Of a stretch of 64,000 nt of DNA, positions 32,440 through 42,610 are shown piece by piece. Within the stretch, counting starts at the first letter, position 1. Each line of letters begins with the position of its first letter. Below the pieces are notes generated by a model. It saw only the letters and a program-made list of their open reading frames with translations. It was not told the DNA's origin and ran no database searches. Made by a program: the position numbers and the translations under genes. This DNA is from Casp-alpha2 sp036337015 (lineage in GTDB: Bacteria; Pseudomonadota; Alphaproteobacteria; Rhodospirillales; Casp-alpha2): NCBI GenBank assembly GCA_036337015.1, contig JAYZEZ010000006.1, forward strand, positions 62,001-126,000, in the 5' to 3' direction.

Positions 32440-34689
32440 TCATTTAAACTTGTTAGCTCTTGAAAATCCCTTTGGAACGACTAAACCTGTTTGTCCTCTT
32501 TTTCCCATCCATCTCTTGATATCGGTTTCAGTACGAATTCCCTGTTGGCCTGATCGCCAACTTAATCCTTCTGAGATTTTCAATGTTGTTATGTCGCTTA
32601 ACTCTCCACTTGCATAACGTTGAAGAATAACCCCACGTCCACGGTTTAATTCTGGCAATTCATTTAATGGAAAAATTAATAACTTGCGATTAGAACCTAA
32701 CGCCGCTAAGTGATCATGTTCGGGATCAATTAGAATGGCTTTATGGGCAATTTCGCCATCACTAAGATTCAATATCTGTTTGCCGTTACGGGTCTGGGCA
32801 ATTAGGTTTTCTTCTTGAGTAATAAACCCGCGACCTGATTTTGATGCTATAACTAATTTTCTTTGCGCACTTTCTTTAATATCGCTAGGTTGAATTAACA
32901 TAGCTGAGACTTCGTGCCTTTCATTCAAATCAATCATGAGACGAAGTGGCTCTCCATGGCCGCGCCCACCTGGAAGCTTATCGCAGCTAATAGTATAAAA
33001 CCTTCCGTTGGTACAAAAAATAAGAAGTTTGTCTAGATTCTCCGCATGAAAAATAAAACGTTCATGATCACCTTCTTTATATTTTAACTCTGATGTATCA
33101 ACCACGTGTCCTTTTTGAGATCTAATCCAACCTTTTTCTGAAGCTAGTATTGTAATGGGTTCGCGCTCAATTAAATTTTCTAACGGTGCCAGGATAACTT
33201 TAGGTGGGTCGCTGATTATGGTGCGTCGACTTCCTAGAGGATTTTTTGTTGAGAATATTTTTTTGATTTCTGTTATATCGTTCTTAATTGATACCCACTG
33301 CAATTCATTGCTAGCTAGTAGTTTACGTAAATCCTTACCTTCTTTTGTAAGGGCTAAGTGTTCTGTTTTAATTTCTTTTTCTTCTAGTTTTCGGAGCTGC
33401 CTTAGGCGCATGTTTAAAATTGCTTCAGCTTGAATTTCGCTCAAATGAAGTTGTTTTTTCAATAAAGGTTTTGGTTCATCTTCATTGCGGATTATCTTAA
33501 TGACCTTGTCTAAGTTAATATACCCGATAAGGAAGCCTTCTAAAATTTCTAATCGTTTATTAATTTTTTCTAATTGAAATTTAGAAATCCGAATTAATAC
33601 TTCATGTCGGTGATCTAAAAAGGCTTGTAGAACTTGACGTAGATTCATCACACCAGGAGTGCTGTGGGCGTCTAGAACATTCATATTCAATGAATATCGC
33701 GTTTCCAACTCTGTAAGGCGAAATAATTGTTCCATTAAAATTTCTGGTTCAATAGAGCGATTTTTAGGTTCAAGAATAATGCGAATTTCATCAGTTGATT
33801 CGTCCCGTACATCTGAAAGAATTGGTAATTTCTTTGTTATGACTAATTCAGCTATTTTTTCAATTAAGCGTGATTTTTGAACTTGGTACGGAATATTGCT
33901 GATTATTATTTGATAGAGTCCATGAGGTAATTTCTCTACAGACCATTTTGAACGTAGTTTAAAGCTTCCTCGGCCAGTTCGGTATGTTTCAACAATACTT
34001 TCATATGGCTCCACAAGAACACCACCTGTTGGAAAATCTGGTCCTGGTATAAATTGTACGAGTTTATCAATTGTGGCCTTAGGGAATTTTATTAGGTGAA
34101 TTAACGCAGAGCATAATTCTATAATATTATGTGGTGGGATTGAGGTGGCCATCCCAACGGCAATCCCAGCTGACCCATTTGCAAGAAGATTGGGAAAACG
34201 AGCAGGTAAGACTAATGGTTCTGAGTCTTCACCATCGTAGGTATCGCGAAAATCGACAGAGTTTTGGTCTATCCCCTCAAGTAGGCTCCAGGCAATTGAG
34301 GTTAAACGAGATTCAGTATAGCGCATCGCAGCAGCATTATCGCCATCTACATTACCAAAATTTCCTTGACCGTCTATTAGTGGATAACGTTGTGAAAATT
34401 CTTGTGCAAGTCTTACTAGAGTTTCATATACGGCTGCGTCTCCGTGTGGGTGATATTTACCAATTACGTCGCCCACCACTCGGGCACATTTTTTAAAACC
34501 AGCATTAGGGTCTAATTTTAATTTGCGCATTGCAAATAAAAGTCGTCTATGTACTGGTTTCAGGCCATCACGAACATCTGGTAATGAGCGTGCAACTATC
34601 GTTGAAAGGGCATAGGAAAGATAACGTTCGCTGAGCGCATCGGCTAATCTGATATCACGTATGTCTTGGGTTTGGAGTGCCTTAGCCAT
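32440..34689 (-). CDS. parC: DNA topoisomerase IV subunit A
   Basis: 749-residue decatenase subunit acting with ParE. N-terminal breakage-reunion domain: LPDVRDGLKPVHRRLLFAM, VVGDVIGKYHPHGDAAVYE and DGQGNFGNVDGDNAAAMRYTESRLT with the active-site Tyr near residue 120. The C-terminal part shows the beta-pinwheel with degenerate repeats (SKSGRGFITQEE, GSNRKLLIFPLNELP), as in ParC, not the GyrA-box form. The location next to bpt agrees. Confidence 0.95.
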   Translation of the reverse strand: MAKALQTQDIRDIRLADALSERYLSYALSTIVARSLPDVRDGLKPVHRRLLFAMRKLKLDPNAGFKKCARVVGDVIGKYHPHGDAAVYETLVRLAQEFSQRYPLIDGQGNFGNVDGDNAAAMRYTESRLTSIAWSLLEGIDQNSVDFRDTYDGEDSEPLVLPARFPNLLANGSAGIAVGMATSIPPHNIIELCSALIHLIKFPKATIDKLVQFIPGPDFPTGGVLVEPYESIVETYRTGRGSFKLRSKWSVEKLPHGLYQIIISNIPYQVQKSRLIEKIAELVITKKLPILSDVRDESTDEIRIILEPKNRSIEPEILMEQLFRLTELETRYSLNMNVLDAHSTPGVMNLRQVLQAFLDHRHEVLIRISKFQLEKINKRLEILEGFLIGYINLDKVIKIIRNEDEPKPLLKKQLHLSEIQAEAILNMRLRQLRKLEEKEIKTEHLALTKEGKDLRKLLASNELQWVSIKNDITEIKKIFSTKNPLGSRRTIISDPPKVILAPLENLIEREPITILASEKGWIRSQKGHVVDTSELKYKEGDHERFIFHAENLDKLLIFCTNGRFYTISCDKLPGGRGHGEPLRLMIDLNERHEVSAMLIQPSDIKESAQRKLVIASKSGRGFITQEENLIAQTRNGKQILNLSDGEIAHKAILIDPEHDHLAALGSNRKLLIFPLNELPELNRGRGVILQRYASGELSDITTLKISEGLSWRSGQQGIRTETDIKRWMGKRGQTGLVVPKGFSRANKFK

Positions 34690-35005
34690 AATAAATTTAA
34701 ATCCTAAAATTAAATTATACTAGATATAGTATCTTATAGGTGAAAATCGTCAATAAATGCTACTTAAGAGCTAAATTATAAGATTAAAATAATTTTTTTA
34801 CATTCATCTAGTGATCTGGTCTTGAAAGAAAAAAGAAGCGTTACTATTTAGCCATGTGTAATTGAACGTTAATTATGCAGAAACTTTAGCTAAAATTTTA
34901 GTAATTTGGCTGACTTTTTGCGAAATTTGTATAAACTAGAATTTATACTTCTTAAGAGTGACTTGTTAGAAGGTAGTCTAATTCTAGATTGAAAGAGTTT
35001 GAGTA
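34690..35005. other. Long intergenic region with cspA 5' UTR
   Basis: About 315 bases between divergent parC and cspA. No reading frame is supported. Long leaders before cold-shock genes often fold as thermosensors; the AT-rich segment from roughly 34880 onward could do this, but no clear conserved stem can be drawn by eye. Confidence 0.4.
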
Positions 35006-35242
35006 ATGCCTAGTGGAACTGTTAAATGGTTTAATCGCGCAAAAGGATATGGTTTTATCGAACCAGAGGATGGTGAGAAAGATGCTTTTGTTCATATATC
35101 CGCGGTTCAGAGTGCTGGTTTGGAAACTTTAGACGAAGGCCAAAAAGTACAGTATGAACTTGTTGAAGGCGCAAACGGTAAAGCATCAGCTGAAAATATT
35201 GTTGATTTAAGCGGTGACGAATCTCCAGTTGCAGAAGATTAG
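35006..35242 (+). CDS. cspA: Cold-shock domain protein
   Basis: 78-residue single-strand nucleic-acid chaperone. GTVKWFNRAKGYGFIEPEDG carries RNP1 (KGYGFI) and DAFVHISAV carries RNP2 (VHIS). A short acidic tail (DLSGDESPVAED) follows the domain. The ribosome binding site is only weak (GAAAGAG). Confidence 0.96.
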   Translation: MPSGTVKWFNRAKGYGFIEPEDGEKDAFVHISAVQSAGLETLDEGQKVQYELVEGANGKASAENIVDLSGDESPVAED

Positions 35243-35285
35243 ACTAAGGATACAATTTAAGGTTTTTGAAGTTAATAGCCTTTTT

Positions 35286-35317
35286 AGTAGTTGAGACTAC
35301 TTCAACTTGTTGTTGAA
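35286..35317. terminator. Twin short hairpins between cspA and recO
   Basis: AGTAGT/ACTACT (loop TGAG) is followed at once by TTCAAC/GTTGAA (loop TTGTT). They lie between the stops of the convergent genes and could end either transcript; T-tracts are short, so this is a weak call. Confidence 0.3.
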
Positions 35318-35322
35318 TTAGT

Positions 35323-36042
35323 TTATTTGTTTTGGAGCCTTTCCACTAATCTATAGCGGGAACTGGGAAGTTTTTGACCTGTTTGTTTAAAGACTTTATT
35401 ATATAAAAAATATCCTGTCAGTTTTAACCCATTGTTGATTTCGTTTGCCGTGCCGCTTTTTCCAGGGTGTAAAAGGAATTGCGGTAAAAGCAATAATTTT
35501 TTTTTATAGGGCTCACCGGCAGTTAACGATACAGCCCGCCCAGACTTTGGCGATACATAAGTTAGTTGATCATTTTGACCAGTCTTTGCACACGTTGTTA
35601 AGTCTAGGCCGTAACCGATTTCAGCTAATAAACCTAATTCCCATTTTACATATGCCGATTGCCAGTTGTCATGCTCAAAGGAAAAAAGCAATGCTAGCAA
35701 TCCATCAAATACTGACTTTTGAAATTCATGCTCAGCAAGAGTGCTTTTGGTAAGCGCACAAGCAGAGCTTAGTGCTGACAACTTTAGGGGGTCACGCATA
35801 AACTTTGCTGCGAATCCTTCGCTAAGTTCGCATTTAAAGTAACCTAATTGTTCAACTAATCTCGCTTGCCAGTAGGCTTGAATTAGATTTCCAGTTTGGA
35901 GGGTTCCTCGCAATTTTTTACTATTGCCACCACGGACAAATCCTAAGTGACGTCCGTGATTTTCAGTTAGTAAATCAACAATGATAGAAGTTTCGCCATG
36001 TTTCTTTGTTGATAAAACTATACCTTTATCTGTCCATTTCAT
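35323..36042 (-). CDS. recO: DNA repair protein RecO
   Basis: Loads RecA with RecR in the RecFOR pathway. 239 residues with N-terminal OB fold (MKWTDKGIVLSTKKHGETSIIVDLLTENHGRHLGFVRGG) and the helical body (LSALSSACALTKSTLAEHEF). Only one Cys remains in the region corresponding to the zinc finger (TTCAKTGQNDQLTYVSP), so no zinc site is expected, as in other alphaproteobacteria. Last gene of the lepB-rnc-era-recO group. Confidence 0.93.
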   Translation of the reverse strand: MKWTDKGIVLSTKKHGETSIIVDLLTENHGRHLGFVRGGNSKKLRGTLQTGNLIQAYWQARLVEQLGYFKCELSEGFAAKFMRDPLKLSALSSACALTKSTLAEHEFQKSVFDGLLALLFSFEHDNWQSAYVKWELGLLAEIGYGLDLTTCAKTGQNDQLTYVSPKSGRAVSLTAGEPYKKKLLLLPQFLLHPGKSGTANEINNGLKLTGYFLYNKVFKQTGQKLPSSRYRLVERLQNK

Positions 36043-36080
36043 AGGTCAGTTTAGCATATCTTTTTATCAACTCCTAGGTA

Positions 36081-36989
36081 CTAGGAATTGAAATCAAGTC
36101 CCAATTCCCGGTAGCGTTCAGGATCATCGCTCCAATGTTCACTCACTTTAACAAATAAGAACAGGTGTATTCGTTTATCAAATATTCTTTCAAGTTCTTC
36201 TCTAGATGCTTGCCCAATAGCCTTGATACGCCTACCCCCTTTTCCTAGTACAATGGCTTTTTGGGTTGCGCGTTCTACAAAGATAACTTGTTCTATACGT
36301 ATTGATTTATCATCATTCTCTATCCAGTTTTCAGTTTCTACAGAAACCGCGTATGGCAACTCTTGGTGCAATTGGAGATAAAGCTTTTCTCGTGTAATTT
36401 CTGACGCAGTTAAACGTTCTGCCATATCTGAAATTTGATTCTCGGGATAAAGCCAAGGCCCTTCTGGAATCTTTAAGATAAGATGTGTCAAAAGTTCATC
36501 TGTTCCATCACCTAACTTGGCAGAAATCATGAAGATATCGGAAAATGATTTAGATGAATTTATTTCTGTTATTAACTTTAAAAGGTTATGTTTTGCAATA
36601 AGATCAATCTTGTTAATAGCTAGTGTTGCCTTCTGACTTGATTGACTGAGACTTTTAACAATTTTCTTAGTGTTTTCATCATACCCCTTACTCGCGTCAA
36701 CTAATAAAAGTTTTTGATCTGCTTCTCTCACCCCACCCCAAGCAGCTGATACCATTGCTCTATCCAGTCGTCTTTTAGGCAAAAAAATACCCGGTGTATC
36801 TATAAAAATGATTTGAGTGTTATTTAGTATATGTATGCCTAGTACTTTTGACCTAGTTGTCTGGACCTTTGGTGAGACGATGGAGACCTTTGTTCCAACG
36901 AATCTGTTAAGAAGAGTGGATTTCCCTACATTTGGTGCGCCAAATATAGCTACGAAACCTGCACGCGAATTTGGTGATATGCTCAACAC
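36081..36989 (-). CDS. era: GTPase Era
   Basis: Essential 16S rRNA maturation GTPase of 302 residues. G-motifs: GAPNVGKSTLLN (G1), TTRSKVLGI (G2 region), IDTPGIF (G3), NKID (G4) and ISAKLGDG (G5). The C-terminal KH domain contains VIFVERATQKAIVLGKGGRRIKAIG. The ORF overlaps rnc by 7 bases. Confidence 0.97.
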   Translation of the reverse strand: MLSISPNSRAGFVAIFGAPNVGKSTLLNRFVGTKVSIVSPKVQTTRSKVLGIHILNNTQIIFIDTPGIFLPKRRLDRAMVSAAWGGVREADQKLLLVDASKGYDENTKKIVKSLSQSSQKATLAINKIDLIAKHNLLKLITEINSSKSFSDIFMISAKLGDGTDELLTHLILKIPEGPWLYPENQISDMAERLTASEITREKLYLQLHQELPYAVSVETENWIENDDKSIRIEQVIFVERATQKAIVLGKGGRRIKAIGQASREELERIFDKRIHLFLFVKVSEHWSDDPERYRELGLDFNS

Positions 36990-37699
36990 CTGTCCTTTAT
37001 TAGGGATAACAATTCATTAGCTGCAGCTTGTTCAGCAATTTGTTTAGATCTCCCTTTACCGATGACTGGCTTTCTATTTTGTATAGATACTTCAATTGTG
37101 AAATTTGGTGCATGTGGGGGACCCTGTGTTTCTTTTACCTTATAAATAGGTAACTCTAATCCCTGTCCCTGTGACCATTCCTGTAATTGTGTTTTGGCAT
37201 CTTTTGGCGGAGCCAAACTTTCAGACATAATTGGATGCCAATATTCATTAATAAAATCTTCCGCAACTTTTGTGCCGCCGTCAATATACAATGCTGCAAT
37301 AATAGCTTCACAGCAATCTGCTAATATACCTGGATTTTTTCGTCCCCCAGTCTCCTCTTCCCCATGTGTTAGATATAAATTAGGAGCTAAATCGATAAGT
37401 TTTGCTACCTTTGTTAGGGTCTCATTTCGAGCTAATGCATGAAATCGATAAGAAATTTGACCCTCTATTTCATCAGGAAATTTTTTTAATAACATTTTGG
37501 CGAGTGAGAGCCCAAGAACTCGATCGCCTAAGAACTCTAGTCTCTCATTTGATTGTAGGCGATTTTGGGTGGCCCCTGAATGTGTTAGGGCTTGGTGTAA
37601 TAGCTGGATATCCTTAAATTGATGGCGTAGTTTTTTTTGTAGATCAGTTAAGTTTTGTGGTGTTCTAATATATTTAAATTTTTCTTCTTTCTGGTTCAT
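36983..37699 (-). CDS. rnc: Ribonuclease III
   Basis: Double-strand RNA endonuclease of 238 residues. The signature ERLEFLGDRVLGLSLAKML is present, with DCCEAIIAALYIDGG holding the second acidic metal site. The dsRNA-binding domain (DAKTQLQEWSQGQGLELPIYKV to KQIAEQAAANELL) ends the protein. Start overlaps the lepB stop as ATGA. Confidence 0.97.
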   Translation of the reverse strand: MNQKEEKFKYIRTPQNLTDLQKKLRHQFKDIQLLHQALTHSGATQNRLQSNERLEFLGDRVLGLSLAKMLLKKFPDEIEGQISYRFHALARNETLTKVAKLIDLAPNLYLTHGEEETGGRKNPGILADCCEAIIAALYIDGGTKVAEDFINEYWHPIMSESLAPPKDAKTQLQEWSQGQGLELPIYKVKETQGPPHAPNFTIEVSIQNRKPVIGKGRSKQIAEQAAANELLSLIKDRC

Positions 37700-38469
37700 T
37701 CTATACCTTTAAAAATTCTCTCTAGTCTGAGTGACTTTGCCCAATTCCAAAATTTCCATACGATGCCGTCGATAGAGAAAAATAAAAATTCTGCGCGCCC
37801 GACAAGATTCTCACGTGGTATGAAACCAACATCATTTAAGAAGCGACTATCGCGTGACCTATCTCTGTTATCGCCTAAAGCGAAATAATGTCCTTTAGGA
37901 ACCTTATATAATGGAGTGTTATCAAATTCTGTATTTTGGGTTACTTCCAGAACATAGAAACTTTTTCCTTCTGGAAGAACTTCTAGGTAACGAGGTGTGC
38001 GTGAATAAAAATTAGGTCCTGCTAATTCTATGAAATCCTTTGCTCGTTCTTTTTTTACAGCTTTATTGTTTATAAATAAGATACTATTTTTTAATTGAAT
38101 TTCATCGCCCGGAAGACCGACTATGCGTTTGATGTAATCTGTCTTGTTGTCTGTAGGCAACTTAAAAACCATAACATCACCACGTTTAGGTTCTTCAAAA
38201 AAAACTCTTCCTGGAATTAATGGTAGACTAAATGGCAGAGAGTGGCGGCTATATCCATAAGAGGCTTTTGATACAAACAAATAATCTCCAACCAGTAATG
38301 TTGGCAACATTGACCCTGATGGAATGTTGAAGGGTTCATATGCAAAGCTTCTAATCCCAAGTGCTATAAGTATAGCTAGTGAAACTGTAAATAAAGTCTC
38401 TTTGAAGCCACCTGTATTTTTTTGGGGATTTTGATTTTCGTTATTAACAGACTGACTTTTTTCTGCCAT
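37696..38469 (-). CDS. lepB: Signal peptidase I
   Basis: Cleaves Sec signal peptides. One membrane helix (ETLFTVSLAILIALGIRSF) near residue 25-45, then catalytic Ser in NIPSGSMLPTLLVGDYLFVSK and general-base Lys in DYIKRIVGLPGDEI, and GHYFALGDNRDRSRDSRF as box E. The start is the MAEKS codon because GGAG lies seven bases before it; an upstream ATG four codons earlier lacks a site. Confidence 0.96.
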   Translation of the reverse strand: MAEKSQSVNNENQNPQKNTGGFKETLFTVSLAILIALGIRSFAYEPFNIPSGSMLPTLLVGDYLFVSKASYGYSRHSLPFSLPLIPGRVFFEEPKRGDVMVFKLPTDNKTDYIKRIVGLPGDEIQLKNSILFINNKAVKKERAKDFIELAGPNFYSRTPRYLEVLPEGKSFYVLEVTQNTEFDNTPLYKVPKGHYFALGDNRDRSRDSRFLNDVGFIPRENLVGRAEFLFFSIDGIVWKFWNWAKSLRLERIFKGIE

Positions 38470-38554
38470 ATAAAGCTCCATTAAACTTATTGGTGTATAT
38501 GCAGGTTCTCAAACCCATATTCTTCTGAGAACTAGTCAGTCTAGTGACCTCATG

Positions 38555-38974
38555 TCAAGGATCATCCTTAACGTGTTTAGTGGTTTCTGCTGATATAATA
38601 ACAATAGCATGAGCTAGGGGATATTCATCTGTTTGGGAAATATTTATTTTTCCAGTCATTCCTTTTGGAACTAAAGCGTCAAGTTTTTTTTTAGCTCCGC
38701 CAGTTAATTTCAAGTAAGGCTTACCAGAAGGAAAATTAGTGACGACTATATCACGCCAAAAAACACCATCACTTATTCCTGTTCCTAGTGCTTTTGAGCA
38801 TGCCTCTTTTGTTGCAAAACTTAGAGCATATGATGCTGCAGAATTAAAACGGCTATTTGCTTTTTTTTGTTCAATGTTTCCATAAATACGATCGATAAAC
38901 CTTTGCCCAAAACGCTTTAAGCTAAGCTCAATTCTTCTAATATCACATAAATCTGTTCCGACGCCAATTATCAT
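38555..38974 (-). CDS. acpS: Holo-ACP synthase
   Basis: Transfers the phosphopantetheine arm to acyl carrier protein. 139 residues. MIIGVGTDLCDIRRIE with the metal-binding Asp at the start and FATKEACSKALGTGI with the Glu-Lys pair are diagnostic. The start overlaps the pdxJ stop as ATGA. Confidence 0.95.
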   Translation of the reverse strand: MIIGVGTDLCDIRRIELSLKRFGQRFIDRIYGNIEQKKANSRFNSAASYALSFATKEACSKALGTGISDGVFWRDIVVTNFPSGKPYLKLTGGAKKKLDALVPKGMTGKINISQTDEYPLAHAIVIISAETTKHVKDDP

Positions 38975-39714
38975 ATAGAAATCTCCTTGCGAGACTCTAC
39001 TATAATAGAACGCATACGTTTAATAGAATTTTCTAAGCCATTGAAAATAGATTCTCCAATTAAGAAGTGGCCAATATTAAGTTCTTTGATGTTTTTTAAA
39101 GCGGCGATAGGTTTTACAGTTTCAAAAGTTAGTCCGTGTCCTGCATGACATTCCAAACCTAATTTCTTGGCTTTTATTGATGCATTAGTAATCCGCTGTA
39201 GTTGAAATTCTCGGTCTTTTCCTTCTGCATTACAATATGCGCCCGTATGTAACTCAACCACGGGAGCTCCTAAAGAAATCGCTGCTTCTAATTGAGAGTC
39301 GTCAGGTTCTATAAATAATGATACCCTGATTCCTGCACCTACAAGTTTTTGAATATAGGGCTTTAATAGCTCTTTTCCACCAACAGCATCTAACCCCCCC
39401 TCTGTAGTCTTTTCTTCGCGTTTTTCCGGAACTATACAAGCAGCGTGTGGTTTGTGACTCAGAGCTATATTAAGCATTTCAATAGTAGCTGCAATTTCAA
39501 GATTTAGTGGAACTTTGAGCTGCTCCATCAAGTTCTTAATATCTTTATCAGATATATGCCGACGATCCTCTCGAAGATGTGCGGTGATTCCATCAGCACC
39601 AGCTTTCTCTGCAATTATTGCCGCTTGTACTGGGTCAGGGTGTATTCCTCCACGCGCATTACGAATAGTTGCAACATGATCGATATTTACACCTAGCCTT
39701 AAAAAATTTGTCAT
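38971..39714 (-). CDS. pdxJ: Pyridoxine 5'-phosphate synthase
   Basis: Closes the vitamin B6 ring from 1-deoxyxylulose 5-phosphate and aminoacetone phosphate. 247 residues, TIM barrel. LRLGVNIDHVATIRNARGG, DGITAHLREDRRHI, NLEIAATIEM, VELHTGAYCNAEG and HAGHGLTFETV are conserved motifs. Coupled to acpS, the usual proteobacterial order. Confidence 0.96.
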   Translation of the reverse strand: MTNFLRLGVNIDHVATIRNARGGIHPDPVQAAIIAEKAGADGITAHLREDRRHISDKDIKNLMEQLKVPLNLEIAATIEMLNIALSHKPHAACIVPEKREEKTTEGGLDAVGGKELLKPYIQKLVGAGIRVSLFIEPDDSQLEAAISLGAPVVELHTGAYCNAEGKDREFQLQRITNASIKAKKLGLECHAGHGLTFETVKPIAALKNIKELNIGHFLIGESIFNGLENSIKRMRSIIVESRKEISI

Positions 39715-39746
39715 TTCTTTTGCCTTTGACTATTTTTATTGTTGGG

Positions 39747-40310
39747 CTAGCTTTTTTTTCTTCCATTTTGATAATGTTGTACAGCAAATTTTATAGGAAG
39801 ATAAAACAGCCACCAAACCACAAAACCAGTAGGGATGCTACTTACAAACATAGGCCAAAAAATGTCTTTAGAAGTTTCTATTAAATAAGTCCCATCGAAA
39901 CTTAATGATGCTTCCAAAATATTACCGAAAATTTCGCTAAATTTTGGATTGTCTCCACCATTCAAAGAATCTCCTGCTGTTATCCATGTGCCAGTTTGAT
40001 ACAGCCAGGCCCATATAAATGGAAAAGTCCATGGATTTCCCACTATCGTACCTATAGTTGACGCTAAAACATTGGCACGAAGCAACCAAGCCAATATTGC
40101 AGAAATAATAAAATGTAATCCTACAAAAGGGGTAAATGAAATTGCGGCTCCACAAGCAAAACCACAAGCGATGGAATAAGAGGATCCAGGAAATCTTGCT
40201 AGACGGAGAATAATATATGCCCATGATCTTTTAATGCCAGTAGAGGGCCAGAGAAAATTTAGAAACTTTGTTGTAAATGATAATTGATCACGGCGTTTGA
40301 ATATTCCCAC
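39747..40310 (-). CDS. DUF2062 membrane protein
   Basis: 187-residue membrane protein with two to three hydrophobic segments. DUF2062 hallmarks are SSYSIACGFACGAAISFTPFVGLHFIISAILAWLLRANVLASTIGTIVGNPWTFPFIW. The family has no assigned biochemical role; homologues sit by lipid or cell-envelope genes. Here it is 3 bases downstream of rsh on the same strand. Confidence 0.9.
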   Translation of the reverse strand: MGIFKRRDQLSFTTKFLNFLWPSTGIKRSWAYIILRLARFPGSSYSIACGFACGAAISFTPFVGLHFIISAILAWLLRANVLASTIGTIVGNPWTFPFIWAWLYQTGTWITAGDSLNGGDNPKFSEIFGNILEASLSFDGTYLIETSKDIFWPMFVSSIPTGFVVWWLFYLPIKFAVQHYQNGRKKS

Positions 40311-40313
40311 CTT

Positions 40314-42482
40314 TCAACCCCTGGCACGTTCCACTGAATTGATTGCTGGATCAGCTCTAAGAGCTGCGATAACTTCCGTCAAATGCTTGACATCTTGGAC
40401 TTCTATATCGATCTGAATATCAAAAAATTGAGTAGTGCGATTCGTAATCTTAAGATTAGAGATGTTCCCATCATTATTTGCTATAACTGTCGACAGATCA
40501 CCCAAACTTCCTGGAATATTTTGTACTGTCAAAAAAATACGCCCTACATGAATCGTAATATCCTCTTCTTTAGAGTCCCAAAAAACATCTAACCAGCTTT
40601 CTGAAGTTTCCGCAAATTCCTCAAGTGTTTCACAATCTATTGTATGAACAGTTATTCCTTTGCCACTTGTAACTATTCCTACGATCCTATCTCCTGGTAA
40701 AGGATGACAGCAATCAGCAATGTGAAAAGCCATTCCAGGAATAAGGCCTTTAATTGATACTCCGGGATGTTTTTTTACTTTCCTTTTATTTAAAGATTTA
40801 ACCTTATTTGTACGTATCTGTTCCAAAGGTATAACGTTAGCATTTTTCTTTTTTCTGCGTATTCCTGGAAAAACAGCTTCAACTATTTCATGACCTGTGA
40901 GATTACCCGCACCTACCTCAACACATAAATCATCAGCCGATTTTTGATTAAATGACTTAGATATATCATTAACTGCTTTTTTGGTATACTTTTGGCCTTC
41001 TTCTTGAAAAGCTCTAACTAAAATAGCGCGACCAAATTTTTTATATTCGCTACGTTCTTGGAGGCGAATAAAGCGACGCACTCTAGCTCGTGCTTTCCCA
41101 GTAATTGCGAAGCTTTCCCAAATTGGTGAAGGTGTTTGTGCTTTTGACGTAATGATTTCTACTTGGTCTCCGTTTCTAAGGTCGCTTCTTAGAGGCATCA
41201 TACGGCCGTTAATTTTTACACCTACACATTTATCTCCTATTTCCGAATGTACTGCATATGCAAAATCTACGGGAGTCGCTCCCATTGGTAAATTGATTAG
41301 ATCTCCTCGGGGTGTAAAACAAAAAACTTGGTCCTTGAACATTTCTAATTTGGTATGCTCAAGAAACTCTTCTGGTTCATCTGCATGTTCAAGAATATCC
41401 AAAAGTTCTCGGAGCCAACGATATTGTGGGGCTGTTTTAGGGGAAATGCTTTGTTTGTAATTCCAATGTGCAGCTAAGCCATGTTTAGCAATATTATGCA
41501 TTTCATCAGTACGAATTTGCATTTCAATTCTCTGTCGCTCTGGTCCAAAAACTCCAGTATGAATAGACTGGTACCCATTGGGTTTGGCAGTCGAAATATA
41601 ATCTTTGAAACGTCCAGGAACTACAGGGTACGCGCTATGAATAATTCCAAGTGCCTGGTAACAGTCTTCAATTGTTTCTACAATTAACCTAAACGCCATA
41701 ATATCAGATAATTGTTCAAAACCGACATCTTGTTTTTGCATTTTATCCCATATAGAAAATGGGGTTTTTTCTCTTCCTTCTATTTTTGCTTTAATACCTC
41801 TATCAGATAAGGTTTTTTCTAATTCTATTAATATTCGAGAAACTAGGTCACCACCCCTCTGACGCAAAAATTCAAGTCTATTTATTATGGATTTTCTAGC
41901 ATCTGCATTTAATTCTTTAAAAGCTAGGTCCTCTAGCTCATTTTTCATTTTCTGCATCCCAATTCGTTCAGCTAAAGGGGCATAAATTTCCATAGTTTCT
42001 AAAGCAATTCTTCGGCGTTTTTCAGTATCAGTAATGAAATTTAGTGTTCGCATATTGTGTAAACGATCCGCTAACTTAACTAGCAAGACTCTGATATCTT
42101 CAGACATTGCAAGAATAAATTTACGAAAATTTTCAGCTTGCTTTGCTTTGTCAGATTGAAACTCAATTCGTGTTAATTTGGTTACACCATCAACTAATTT
42201 TGCAACTTCTTTAGAAAAAAGCTTTTTAACATCGTTTAAGGTCGTTTCGGTATCTTCGATCGTGTCGTGTAAAAGAGCTGTTATAATGGAAGCAACGTCA
42301 ACCTTATAATCAGTCAGAATTCCAGCGACTTCTAGTGGGTGTGAAAAATATGGATCTCCAGATAATCTAGTTTGCGAACCATGTACCTTCATAGCAAATA
42401 CATAAGCACGATTTAAAGCATCTTCGTCCGCACTGGGGTCGTAGGCTTTGATGCGTTCGACTAGTTCGAATTGTCGGATCAT
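40314..42482 (-). CDS. rsh: Bifunctional (p)ppGpp synthetase/hydrolase (Rsh)
   Basis: Stringent-response enzyme of 722 residues. The HD hydrolase domain is intact (HPLEVAGIL, LLHDTIEDT, VKLADRLHNMRTL), and the synthetase domain has GRFKDYISTAKPNGYQSIHTGVFG, so both activities are expected. TGS domain follows (VFCFTPRGDLINLPMGATPVDFAYA), then a helical part, a conserved-Cys motif (HIADCCHPLPGD) and a C-terminal ACT domain. It is the single Rsh type of alphaproteobacteria, next to rpoZ as usual. Confidence 0.97.
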   Translation of the reverse strand: MIRQFELVERIKAYDPSADEDALNRAYVFAMKVHGSQTRLSGDPYFSHPLEVAGILTDYKVDVASIITALLHDTIEDTETTLNDVKKLFSKEVAKLVDGVTKLTRIEFQSDKAKQAENFRKFILAMSEDIRVLLVKLADRLHNMRTLNFITDTEKRRRIALETMEIYAPLAERIGMQKMKNELEDLAFKELNADARKSIINRLEFLRQRGGDLVSRILIELEKTLSDRGIKAKIEGREKTPFSIWDKMQKQDVGFEQLSDIMAFRLIVETIEDCYQALGIIHSAYPVVPGRFKDYISTAKPNGYQSIHTGVFGPERQRIEMQIRTDEMHNIAKHGLAAHWNYKQSISPKTAPQYRWLRELLDILEHADEPEEFLEHTKLEMFKDQVFCFTPRGDLINLPMGATPVDFAYAVHSEIGDKCVGVKINGRMMPLRSDLRNGDQVEIITSKAQTPSPIWESFAITGKARARVRRFIRLQERSEYKKFGRAILVRAFQEEGQKYTKKAVNDISKSFNQKSADDLCVEVGAGNLTGHEIVEAVFPGIRRKKKNANVIPLEQIRTNKVKSLNKRKVKKHPGVSIKGLIPGMAFHIADCCHPLPGDRIVGIVTSGKGITVHTIDCETLEEFAETSESWLDVFWDSKEEDITIHVGRIFLTVQNIPGSLGDLSTVIANNDGNISNLKITNRTTQFFDIQIDIEVQDVKHLTEVIAALRADPAINSVERARG

Positions 42483-42610
42483 TTCAAGGTTCTCCGCTTA
42501 ATAGGGAGATAATTCAGTAAATCGTTTTTCAACAAAAACTTTTAATAGGTTGCATATATGTCTGACGTTTTTATTTTGCAGCTCCATGCATCACCTAAAT
42601 TTGAAGGATG